Source of the DNA: Helichrysum umbraculigerum | Taxonomy: Eukaryota; Streptophyta; Magnoliopsida; Asterales; Asteraceae | DNA length: 64,000 bases | Direction of reading: 5' to 3' | NCBI GenBank assembly: GCA_949592205.1 | Contig: CATIUR010000003.1 | Location: 140,345,259-140,409,258, forward strand | In this document: piece by piece, positions 47,977 to 59,215 of the stretch | Position numbering within the stretch: the first letter of the stretch is position 1 | Layout: every line of letters starts with the position of its first letter | Made by a program: the position numbers and the translations under genes | Notes under the pieces: model-generated | Told to the model about the DNA's origin: nothing | Database searches by the model: none | What the model saw: the letters and a program-made list of their open reading frames with translations, nothing else

Positions 47977-49981
47977 TGTTACACCCGGTTTCTGGGCCGG
48001 AAATAAATGAATATTTAAATAGTGGGAGATAATTCTTTTGGTTTATTTAAAAAAATAAATAGGTAAAAGAGTCACGGGATTTATTGTGACTAATAAAATT
48101 GTATTTGTTTTAAATTATTGGACCTGACGGTAAAATAAAAATATTTTGACTTACGGGTATATTCGGGTTCCAGACAATAGGACTAGAAGGGGATAAATTT
48201 TACACTGTTTTAAATGTTGAGGCGGTGGGGAGCCGACCTATTTTCTCAGACCTTCTTCATATTTCTCATTTCTCTCCATATACTCTCATCAAACTAATAC
48301 CAAGAAAATCAAAAGGAAATTAAGTAAACAATTTACTTGAGGATATGGCTTAATCTGAGATTGTTCTTTATCATCTTTCAAAATCGTCTATTTCATCTAA
48401 TTACTTGTAAGTATACAAGGTTCCAAATATTTATAATTTTTATTAATGATGAAAATTATTAGGGTTTGTGATTTATGAATAGAAAATGTTAGAAAGGTTG
48501 TTTGCTACTGATTATATGTTGTTATTGATGATTATATGAAGATAATATATATATGATTTGTTGATATTCTTCAAGTTTATTATGTAGTTAGGGTTCATGA
48601 GTAATTTTATGAAGTTGATAGTTGAATAATTGTTCCTTGATGTTATATAGTAATTATATGAAGTATTTTGACTATTAGTTACAATAGAACTGAGTTTGAT
48701 GATGATTTGGTTGGGAAAATTGGTTTGTAGTTCGTGCAGTAGAAGGTGTTCTTAGTTTGCAGGTCTGCTGTATCTGCAAGGATCGCGGCGCAACCACACT
48801 AAATCGCGACGCGATTGTAGTCTGAACAAATCAGTTTTGTTTCTGCGTAATTATGTATGAAGATCTTATGTGTTATTAAATTCAATTGTATATAATAGTA
48901 ATAGTAGGTTATGTTAATGAAATAGAACTTATGATTTACTTGATAATACGTGATGCTACTTGAAAACAAAGCTAGAGGTTTATAAAATTAGACTAATGGG
49001 AATCATTATTTGCTAAAGACTCTAAATGCAATATAGTGACTTAATATAGTTTAAAGTACTTATTGTTACATGATATATTACTTGAATGATTTAATGTATT
49101 GAATTCAGGTTATGGATCTTGAGACAAGTTACTGACTTGTATTATTTTGTGGTAATTTCAGATAAGCAGCAAGGAACTCAGTAATATTTGAACACTGAGT
49201 TGAAGGACTAGAAACTTGGGTGAGTGTTAACTGTATTCTTCTGTTCAACCCAGTTGTAACAAGTTTGGTTACAATGGGTAAACATACTTGGTTATGGATT
49301 GTTGACTGTTTAGTCTTTTGGGCTATGGTTATTGTTAATTGATTGTTATATTTTGTATTGGAATGATTATGTGATATTTGAGCCGCTGGGCATATGTGGA
49401 TTAATGAGAGGTCAACATTGGTTTGGTTTGTTACTATTGTTTGGCTGGCGGAGTTTCCGATACACATCGTTGATGGATGAACCCTAGTCAGTGAAGATAG
49501 CTTCAAACTATCGGTAAATCACTATGATGGTATACCAGTGGTTAAGGTGTTCTTGTGATGGCATACCAAGAACCGCCGGTCCTCTTAAATGTTGTGTGTT
49601 TATGTTTATGTGTTGTAAGACTGGTTATTTCTGGATTGAACTGTCGGATACAGTTCCATTCACTTAGCTGTGAGCTAATCCCACTATGTTTAACATTTTG
49701 CAGATATCGTTTATGGTTAGCTTTTGGGGTCGAGCATGTGGATGCTAGAAGGGATGTTTGACTATGACTGCGTTGACTCTGATCTTTTTGGAAATTCATA
49801 TGTTTTGAGAAACTTAACATAACACCCGTTTTAAGTAAATGTTTTGTAATAGGTTATGTAATAGTTATGATGTTTTGAAACTTGCTATATTTGAAATATG
49901 TAAATGCGGTAAATATGTTTTGGGACGCGCTTCCGAGGGTTAATAATATAATATATGTTTGTTGAAAGAAGGGGTGTTATA
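47977..49981 (+). repeat. 3' LTR of gag-only element 1
   Basis: Starts TGTTACACCCGG. Lacks 43 bp relative to the 5' LTR; the missing segment lies between two ATCRCGACG repeats, as expected for slippage or recombination. ATCGCGACGCGAT is at 48803-48815. Confidence 0.95.
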
Positions 49982-49986
49982 ATATT

Positions 49987-51432
49987 TTTTATTGTGTAAT
50001 TCTGTTTCTAAGCTATCATCAATAAATATTTTTAGACTCTTTAATCTAATTGCTTTTCATGACCTTTAAGTAGATACTATCATATTTTAAGATTTAGATT
50101 TGTGAAGTTTATCCTTTTTAAACATTTTTATTAGTACAAGTTAAAGTTCGGCATCTTATATTGAACTGATTTTAAAGTTCTTACGTATTAGGCCATCGTC
50201 TTATTATTATCTCAGTTCCTATCAAAGACCACTTTATTTCAAGGCTATTGTAGGTGGGATCATTTGAGTTTTAGGGATTTAAAGAAGGCTTTAATCTCAA
50301 TGGTTGCTGGATATCCTGGTATATGGTTGCTAGTGGTAATGAGAGTATGTTGTAGAGATGATTTTGTAGCTTTTCAGTTGTTGGTTCTTTTGTGGATATT
50401 TGGTGGTTGTGGTTTTGTTTATGTCAATTATACATATTAGTAAAATATTTGTGATTTTTTGTTGGTATGTAGGGGTCTTTGTATGGACTGGTTAGTGAGG
50501 GATGTATCCAATTAGTTATGTATGTGCCCTTTCCCTGTTTATGCTCTCATGTTAGTGACAATTTGTGTAAGGATTGGTTTAATCAATAGATCATTTGATA
50601 TTAATTACTTGGTGCTATAGTTTTTTAACTTTGTAAATTTTGCAGGGTTTTATTTTCCTTTTATACTGGATAAACTTCAATGAAAAATAATCTTCTTACA
50701 AGAGCTGTTGAGCCTACGACATACCCTGCTACATTGACAAAAGGTATGATTTGAAAATTCAAATTTCAAATTGTATATATCATGTGCATTTTCCAATAAT
50801 TTGAAGATGAGAACCTTCAACTACAGATTAATTTTTAAGACCTTTTCAACTAGAATGATGATTTCCAACATTTATATGCCATAAGTGAGAGTCTATTAAG
50901 TCATTAACATAATTCAATGTTTACTGGCACTATAGGAGCGACTAAGATGTATTGAGTATCACAGATTTCTGGATCAAGTAACAAATTGGAAAAGAATATA
51001 GGTCAAAGTTTGGTTTCTTCAGTTTACGTGTCCTATAAAGTTGTTGGGACCTAAGCAATTATTCAACTAGGATCTGTGGCTGATTGCAAAGACTTAAGTG
51101 TTGTTATCTTACTTCAAGAGTCTGCATGTTTTGTTGAGGCATCCATATTTATCTTGATGTGTAATCTTTCTAGCCATTAGAAAGTTCTACTACTTTTACG
51201 TCATCTCTTTACTTGATTAATTATTATTGTGATTTTTAGCTTCTATTTTTCTTATGATACTGATTTGGTCAGCTTTCAAACTTGACCCATTTCAACATTG
51301 GCTTTAGAGGTTTAGCTTTATAATAGGTTTTATGGAGTATAATTCAAGATTGTAATTATAAATATTTAGTTTGTGTATCTGTCAACGGTCATGTGTAGCA
51401 TAATCAATATTTTTATGACAGATGGCCTTAAG
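49987..51432 (+). other. Spacer between the gag-only elements, no clear gene
   Basis: T-rich, intron-like sequence. A possible exon (TTTTGCAG| at about 50645 to AAAAG|GTATGA near 50742) carries only a ~22-codon frame from an ATG. Nothing recognisable was found. It may be interior of the candidate Helitron. Confidence 0.3.
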
Positions 51433-53656
51433 TGTAACACCCCATTTTCGAAGGTGAAAATTGGAGGTCACACAAACGATATACAAAAGAGCAAAATTCA
51501 TAACATAACGAAATCTTAACAAAGTTTCCAAATTTTCCAAACGAAGGTACATTGTAGAGTTCTCATACGAAACTAATCAATAGAAATGTAGAAATAACTA
51601 AATAGTCTAAAGCCAAGCTTCTCTCGCACCGTGGATCCTTGCTCTCGACTTCTTCCTTCTACCTATCGATAACCTGCCGCATGGAAAGAAATGCGGCTGA
51701 GCCAAAAGCCCAGTGCGCGGATACAAATAAAGCAATACAAACAAAGATATTTGATGAACATAATAGCAATGATTTATTAGCGAGGTCAAGCGGAAACAAG
51801 AGTCCAAAGGGGTACGACAAACCGAGCTTCTAAACAAAACAAAAGTTCAAACGATACACGGACCTGCAGATCCAATGTACCACCAAAGGGGAATGAGGCG
51901 TTGGGCACTACACCTCCATCCACAGTCAAACACAAAACAAAAGCTATGGTTAACCAATTCGCCTCCTAAAATCCCTTATCACACCGCAAAGAGGAGACGC
52001 CGTAACTAATCACACAGCTACGGAAGTGTGACGCCATCGGTGCCACAATGACGCCCCTATAGAACCCCTATAGGTAGTAAATAGCTCGAATACCCAGAGT
52101 AGAATAAAGGTCGCTGAACAAACAAATGGCCTATAGCAAAAGGTTCTAACAACATAGTACTTACAACGAAATCATATAGTCACATATGATAGGCCAATAG
52201 CAAGTCACAAACAATGTCAATGAATCCAGATCAAAGGGAAGCCAATAACCGCACAGAAGTCCAATCGAAGTAGCAAAGCAAATTATAATTCATTACAAAA
52301 GAGCAAACGAATCCGTACACAATCAAATGAAACGACTTATAGTATAAGAGCGGAATCCGTACCTTAGTTGCGATCAAATTGTCTTAAAGCTAACAGTTTC
52401 CAAACTTAATTCTTCCGATCAATCTATTTAATGCATCAGTTACAATTTATATTAGTCTTCATGTTGTGTGTGTGGTGTAGTTTACAAGTTAAATGAGTGT
52501 GTAATCCCTTATCATTTAAATACTCCTAAAGCATCTACAACCATAAACCCAACCCAACCCAATAATAGTTCCACCATATTTGACACCCATACAAATTTCT
52601 AATTAGATCAATGCAGTTTTTACATGAGTGTACAAATATTATCTATATCTAATTTATCGTTGGTAGCAGAAAACAGTTTACTCCATATTATGAAGTCATG
52701 ACTCATATACTTAATACATTTACATGAACATGTGCATATCATAAAACCATATATTTTATGTTACACTCTTAACGACCAAAACATAAAACAAAATTGTTTT
52801 ATAGTATAGTGTCAAGGATCAAATGTGTTTCTTCAATCATTATTATACAAACACCATAAAGCAGACTTCTTGTTTTTCAGTAACGTACATACCCAAAGTA
52901 TACCCAATGCCCATTTACGTATCCAAAGTATACCCGATGCCCGTCTACGTATCCAAAGTGTACCCGATGCCCGTTTTCGTATGATTCAGCCCAGTTAATT
53001 AGCTTGAATACAGAAATACATACTGAGATATAATCTTATCAGTTAACTATATTACTATCATTTTCGAATCCTGATCTCGCTAATCTATTCTTATATCCAT
53101 AGTTTGCGTTTTGTTAACATAACCAGTGATGTCAATGATGATTTTCGGTCACTCAAAACATAATTAAAACGTTTATATTAATCAAAGAGAAGATACAGAC
53201 GAGTATTACATGATAAACAGACGAGTTTGCTAAAGTTTACCTTCGAAACGAATGTGACTCGATACCGAAACTGTAGACTGAAAACAAGCCGCTGTGTATT
53301 CCCTTTATCGCTCTCGATATAACCCTGATTTCTTTTGTTCTCATTTGATAAGGGAGTCGTATTTAAAAAAAACAAATTGGCCCATTAAACACTGAGTGGC
53401 CCGATTTCAATGGGATTTGATACCCACGTTTTTGACTTCAACACCTGACCAAGTCTACATAGACTCCAAGTTATCGTGTTTTTAATTTCCAATTATTTGT
53501 TTAGTTAACCTAAGCTTGATTGATTCTATTTTATTTATTTATTTATTTATTTAAATTCATTTTATGCAAACATAGATAGATAGATGTTACAGAGCATTAT
53601 ATTTGTATTTGGTTCTAATATGATCCTAATACTTATATAAAAATGCGGGTATTACA
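51433..53656 (-). repeat. 3' LTR of gag-only element 2
   Basis: On the plus strand it starts TGTAACACCCCATTTTC and ends GGGTATTACA. It contains three ~31-bp repeats near 52890-52980 (ACGTATCCAAAGTRTACCCG-type) and the hairpin ATCATAT-AGTCAC-ATATGAT at 52191-52210. Confidence 0.95.
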
Positions 53657-53873
53657 ATTCTACTCCCCTTAAAAAAATTTCGTCCTCGAAATTTAAGTCA
53701 AATCATACTACAATGCATGTGACCCATATATTATAATCACCAAAAAGAAAAAAAAAACTATAACAGATAAGTGTAGTAAAACAAACCAATACTCAATAGC
53801 AAATAGTTCAGACAATGAAATGTGTTCATATGAATGCAACTTATAGTTCATTATTACCAACAAATGGAATTCT

Positions 53874-54971
53874 TCAAACGATAGTTTTCAAGACAAATAC
53901 TTTACCTCCATTTCTAGGCTGCCCCATTCGTGTTACGCGGGTTCTTACAATCCTTGGCGAGATGACCAACTTCACCACAAGTGAAACAAGCTCCAATGGC
54001 TTTGTAACAAGTGCCCACGGGGTGATGTTCCAATGACAGGTAGTACACTTCGGGTAACGATTCTTGTTTTGATGTGGGACTCCATCTTGGTCAACTTTGT
54101 TCCTCTTATTGTTACTTTCACCCTTTGATGCTCGATAGTCGAGATCCTCCATCTCAATATTTTTAGCTGCATTTGCCACTTGTGCAACATCAACATATTC
54201 AAAATTAACGAGCTTCTCCCGAACCTTGTACTTCAATGCCCATTTAAAATTTTTGGGCTGTTGTGTAGGTGTCCCTGCATCTGCCCCTAAAAATCCCACC
54301 AATCTCATAAAACGTGCCATGAAGTCATTAGTCGACTCGTCATCATGTTGACGAATGTCTGCATATTCTCGTTCATAAGCTTTCTTATCCGCGTGTGAGA
54401 AATATTGCTCATAAAACAGTTCTTGAAATTCGCTCCATGCAAGTGCATCCACAAAAGCATCACCACCCTTAGCATTTTTAGCTGCCTTCCACCATCGTGC
54501 AGCATCACCTTCCAGTTTGTACATTGCGAGTTTTACCTTATTGTTATCACCACAACCCAACACATCAAAAATCTTATCCAAATGTGCAATCCAGTTCTCG
54601 GCATCCAGTTTGTACATTGCGAGTTTTACCTTATTGTTATCACCACAACCCAACACATCAAAAATCTTATCCAAATGTGCAATCCAGTTCTCGGCATCAA
54701 TAGGGGTCGAGGCTGAGCTAAATGTCTGTGGTTTATGTTTTTGGAACCTCTCATACCATGCATGGATGTCACCGGGCTGAGAACCCGAACCACCTCCCGC
54801 ACCACCATTTGGTTCTTGTCGTAATGCTTCAACAGTTTGAGCGACAATAGTAGGTAACATACTTGTCAGCGGTTGATTAACTGCTGCCACCAAATTAGGG
54901 TTGACGACATCATCAGTTTCTCCATCATTAGTTTCACGAGTTCGCCTTCGGGGATTACGTTTCGGAGGCAT
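53874..54971 (-). pseudogene. Ty3/gypsy-type gag with in-frame 31-residue duplication
   Basis: 365 codons starting MPPKRNPRRRTRE. The Gag domain has IHAWYERFQKHKPQTF, WIAHLDKIFDVLGCGD, GDAARWWKAAKN, FQELFYEQYF and NDFMARFMRLVGFLGAD. A 93-bp tandem duplication (54512-54604 / 54605-54697) repeats 31 residues containing WIAHLDKIFDVLGC in frame. Near the C terminus the zinc-knuckle region starts CTTCHWN. It then shifts frame at about 54030, so a GACFTCGEVGHLAKDC-type knuckle is readable only in another frame. Gag packaging function is therefore doubtful, although the LTRs are almost unmutated. Confidence 0.9.
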
Positions 54972-55126
54972 CTAAAAGAAATAAAATGGAAGGAATCAGA
55001 ACGCTAAAAGGATATCGAACAGAAGGAACGGAATATTATTGAATGAGTGATAGAACGCAAGCCCAAGCTCACAGGTCAAAACTTAATTGGTTTCTATAGG
55101 ATAGAACCATGCTCTGATACCATTAC

Positions 55127-57350
55127 TGTAACACCCCATTTTCGAAGGTGAAAATTGGAGGTCACACAAACGATATACAAAAGAGCAAAATTCATAACAT
55201 AACGAAATCTTAACAAAGTTTCCAAATTTTCCAAACGAAGGTACATTGTAGAGTTCTCATACGAAACTAATCAATAGAAATGTAGAAATAACTAAATAGT
55301 CTAAAGCCAAGCTTCTCTCGCACCGTGGATCCTTGCTCTCGACTTCTTCCTTCTGCCTATCGATAACCTGCCGCATGGAAAGAAATGCGGCTGAGCCAAA
55401 AGCCCAGTGCGCGGATACAAATAAAGCAATACAAACAAAGATATTTGATGAACATAATAGCAATGATTTATTAGCGAGGTCAAGCGGAAACAAGAGTCCA
55501 AAGGGGTACGACAAACCGAGCTTCTAAACAAAACAAAAGTTCAAACGATACACGGACCTGCAGATCCAATGTACCACCAAAGGGGAATGAGGCGTTGGGC
55601 ACTACACCTCCATCCACAGTCAAACACAAAACAAAAGCTATGGTTAACCAATTCGCCTCCTAAAATCCCTTATCACACCGCAAAGAGGAGACGCCGTAAC
55701 TAATCACACAGCTACGGAAGTGTGACGCCATCGGTGCCACAATGACGCCCCTATAGAACCCCTATAGGTAGTAAATAGCTCGAATACCCAGAGTAGAATA
55801 AAGGTCGCTGAACAAACAAATGGCCTATAGCAAAAGGTTCTAACAACATAGTACTTACAACGAAATCATATAGTCACATATGATAGGCCAATAGCAAGTC
55901 ACAAACAATGTCAATGAATCCAGATCAAAGGGAAGCCAATAACCGCACAGAAGTCCAATCGAAGTAGCAAAGCAAATTATAATTCATTACAAAAGAGCAA
56001 ACGAATCCGTACACAATCAAATGAAACGACTTATAGTATAAGAGCGGAATCCGTACCTTAGTTGCGATCAAATTGTCTTAAAGCTAACAGTTTCCAAACT
56101 TAATTCTTCCGATCAATCTATTTAATGCATCAGTTACAATTTATATTAGTCTTCATGTTGTGTGTGTGGTGTAGTTTACAAGTTAAATGAGTGTGTAATC
56201 CCTTATCATTTAAATACTCCTAAAGCATCTACAACCATAAACCCAACCCAACCCAATAATAGTTCCACCATATTTGACACCCATACAAATTTCTAATTAG
56301 ATCAATGCAGTTTTTACATGAGTGTACAAATATTATCTATATCTAATTTATCGTTGGTAGCAGAAAACAGTTTACTCCATATTATGAAGTCATGACTCAT
56401 ATACTTAATACATTTACATGAACATGTGCATATCATAAAACCATATATTTTATGTTACACTCTTAACGACCAAAACATAAAACAAAATTGTTTTATAGTA
56501 TAGTGTCAAGGATCAAATGTGTTTCTTCAATCATTATTATACAAACACCATAAAGCAGACTTCTTGTTTTTCAGTAACGTACATACCCAAAGTATACCCA
56601 ATGCCCATTTACGTATCCAAAGTATACCCGATGCCCGTCTACGTATCCAAAGTGTACCCGATGCCCGTTTTCGTATGATTCAGCCCAGTTAATTAGCTTG
56701 AATACAGAAATACATACTGAGATATAATCTTATCAGTTAACTATATTACTATCATTTTCGAATCCTGATCTCGCTAATCTATTCTTATATCCATAGTTTG
56801 CGTTTTGTTAACATAACCAGTGATGTCAATGATGATTTTCGGTCACTCAAAACATAATTAAAACGTTTATATTAATCAAAGAGAAGATACAGACGAGTAT
56901 TACATGATAAACAGACGAGTTTGCTAAAGTTTACCTTCGAAACGAATGTGACTCGATACCGAAACTGTAGACTGAAAACAAGCCGCTGTGTATTCCCTTT
57001 ATCGCTCTCGATATAACCCTGATTTCTTTTGTTCTCATTTGATAAGGGAGTCGTATTTAAAAAAAACAAATTGGCCCATTAAACACTGAGTGGCCCGATT
57101 TCAATGGGATTTGATACCCACGTTTTTGACTTCAACACCTGACCAAGTCTACATAGACTCCAAGTTATCGTGTTTTTAATTTCCAATTATTTGTTTAGTT
57201 AACCTAAGCTTGATTGATTCTATTTTATTTATTTATTTATTTATTTAAATTCATTTTATGCAAACATAGATAGATAGATGTTACAGAGCATTATATTTGT
57301 ATATGGTTCTAATATGATCCTAATACTTATATAAAAATGCGGGTATTACA
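55127..57350 (-). repeat. 5' LTR of gag-only element 2
   Basis: Near-identical copy of 51433-53656. Read on the minus strand, a TTTAAATAC box followed by a leader and a CGAAG|GTAAAC donor candidate (near 56934) could mark the transcription start and a leader intron. Confidence 0.95.
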
Positions 57351-57355
57351 TTAAG

Positions 57356-57993
57356 TCCATAAATAATATTATTTGGTACAGGTTGCAAAATGGGCTGGTC
57401 GATCTGAGTTTGGTAGAGTGGTGCTGATTTTACCGAGTGTACTGTATGACCATAGACATAAGATGGAACTGCAATTTTTGGAAAATCTAGCTGTTTATTA
57501 TCAATTTCAAAAGAAATTAAAAGCATAATTTTTATGATGGTATTGGATTCTTCCTGTTTTGTAATCCATTTTCTCCCAATTTCTAATATGAAGCTACCCA
57601 TGCATACATATGACAAGACAAAGGTGTAGTAGTAGTCACATGTATTTTGAAGTGTAGGCATTTGATTTATTAGATTGTAAATCACTACTGATATTTTATG
57701 GTGTGTGTATATAAATATGTGTAAGTATAATAATCGAAGTTGTTAAATAGGTCTATTGCTTCATTATAATGTGTGCCATTTAAAGGGTCTTATATTCTTT
57801 TACCTAGCTCTTCAATAACAAATATTTCCGAAAGATGATGTAGTGGTTATGTTTAGATAGAGTCCATTTAGTACCCTGTAGCTAATTTATGAACTTTTGT
57901 GTCTATCACGAAATAAGTACTGCGTGTACTACGTATAAATTATTCTTTTGGTACTATTTAGTGTCACTACTGCTAATTATAAACATTCCATTT
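57356..57993. other. Spacer, no gene seen
   Basis: AT-rich without significant ORF. A TTTAGTACCCTGTAGCTAATTT string near 57868-57889 reappears, diverged, directly right of the MITE at 58790. Confidence 0.4.
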
Positions 57994-58790
57994 AGGCCCT
58001 GTTTGGCAAAGAGCTTTTCGGAGCTTTTAGCTTTTAATTTTGAAATAAAAGCTCCTACTAAAATAAAAGTTTTGTTTGGTAATACAAGCTTTAAGCTTTT
58101 AAACTAAATGGAAAGCTCCTAATTCCAACGCTAATACAAGTATCGTTCAAAAGTGGATGAAGCTTTTCAAATGGCCAATTACTTTAATACCCTTCCTAAT
58201 CACACAAATTGCATATAAATTCCCATTTTTTCTCTGTCTCTTCCTTTAAACCGACTTTCCAATTTGCCCATATATTCATTACTCAATTCTTCATAGATTC
58301 CTCTCCTGAATATTTTTTTTTGTTGCTTTACGCCTTTACATGCTTTTTGTAACCAAACATAAGCCACAAGACTTACATTTATGTAACATCAGAATTTTTT
58401 AAATTATAAGACTCTAATGTTCTTTTTCTCTTTTCTTTTTTCATTTTTATGAATATATTGTATATTTTTAACTTTAAAATAGTTCTTTCAGTTTGAAATT
58501 TCATATACTATCTGTATATGTTTGTGCAATATTATCTTAATATTGTTTCTAAAATGAAAGAATACTATGTTTTCATTCGATAAAGTACTTTATTTATAAA
58601 GTGAATTATTTGTTAAATTTGTTTTTAGCTTTGTTATCATTTATTTTATATTGATGTCCTTTTATGTCATTTTACACTTCAAAGTTACAGCTACAGCTAA
58701 TTTACCAAACAATTTTTTAAAAATAAAGCTACAGCTTACAGCTTCATCCTACAGCTACAGCCTACAGCCTATTTTGCCAAACAGACCCTT
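57994..58790. mobile_element. MITE-like element with CTGTTTGGC ends
   Basis: The left end AGGCCCTGTTTGGCAAA and right end TTTTGCCAAACAGACCCTT are inverted repeats of the class common in plant hAT-like MITEs. Inner subterminal words AGCTTTTAGCTTTT (left) and CTACAGCTACAG (right) are present. No confident target duplication was seen. Confidence 0.65.
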
Positions 58791-59215
58791 AGTACCCGTG
58801 TAGCTAATTCCCAAAGTGATGGTGTACTCAAGTTTGCAAAAAATGAGAAATCTTTTGTATTTACTGCTGCAGAATTTGCTTTAAATTTGCTAAACTTACT
58901 TTTGTTCTTATATTAGTTTCAGTTTTTATAAAATAACTTTTTCAATGGTTTGACTATTCAGTATTCACCATAGATCACCTCACAAATGGTAAAAGTTTTT
59001 TCAAGACTTAAATGGAAAATATGGTGTATATCAATTTGAAATTCTTCTTAATGGAATTAAGTAAATCATCACTAAACTGGCTACAAAATAAATTATTACA
59101 AAACTCATATTTTGTAAAACTTATATTAATATCTCTTTTAGTGAACATAAAATTCTCGAATAATCTTATAACTTAATTTTTGTCAAATCCGTATTGACAC
59201 GGGTCTTAAAGCTAG

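Larger units (their letters stand above)
44363..49981 (+). mobile_element. Gag-only Ty3/gypsy-like LTR element (TR-GAG type) no. 1
   Basis: LTR1 is 44363-46410 and LTR2 47977-49981, with a perfect 5-bp duplication ATATT (44358-44362, 49982-49986). The internal region is only ~1.57 kb: PBS, one gag frame, then a PPT (47961-47976, TTAAGGGGGGTAGATT) behind a CGGGGACGAAATTT block typical of autonomous gypsy elements. No protease, RT, RNase H or integrase is present, so it must rely on a partner. The LTRs end in TATA rather than TACA. LTR2 lacks 43 bp present in LTR1. Confidence 0.9.
51433..57350 (-). mobile_element. Gag-only Ty3/gypsy-like LTR element (TR-GAG type) no. 2, very young
   Basis: LTRs 51433-53656 and 55127-57350, both 2,224 bp. 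By eye they differ only at the A/G pair 51661/55355 and the T/A pair 53609/57303. Perfect 5-bp duplication TTAAG (51428-51432, 57351-57355). The ~1.47-kb internal region has a PBS (TGGTATCAGAGCATGG, minus strand, 55107-55122), one gag frame and a PPT (53657-53672) behind a GGACGAAATTT block. There are no pol domains. Confidence 0.95.
42974..59215 (+). mobile_element. Candidate very large Helitron containing nested retroelements
   Basis: The left end TCTTATCTACTAAAGGGGAG follows an A (42973|42974) and leads into TGATGTCAT/TGACGTGTCA words common near Helitron 5' ends. The right end CTAG (59212-59215) is followed by T. It is preceded by a CCGT-ATTGAC-ACGG hairpin (59189-59202) and GGTCTTAAAG. 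Removing the two gag-only elements leaves ~4.7 kb with no Rep/helicase. The pairing of these two ends is inference; each end alone is plausible. Confidence 0.35.

Noticed and set aside
51607..51837. 76-codon frame present twice (also 55301-55531)
   Set aside because: Lies in both LTRs of gag-only element 2; identical by LTR duplication, no recognisable domain.
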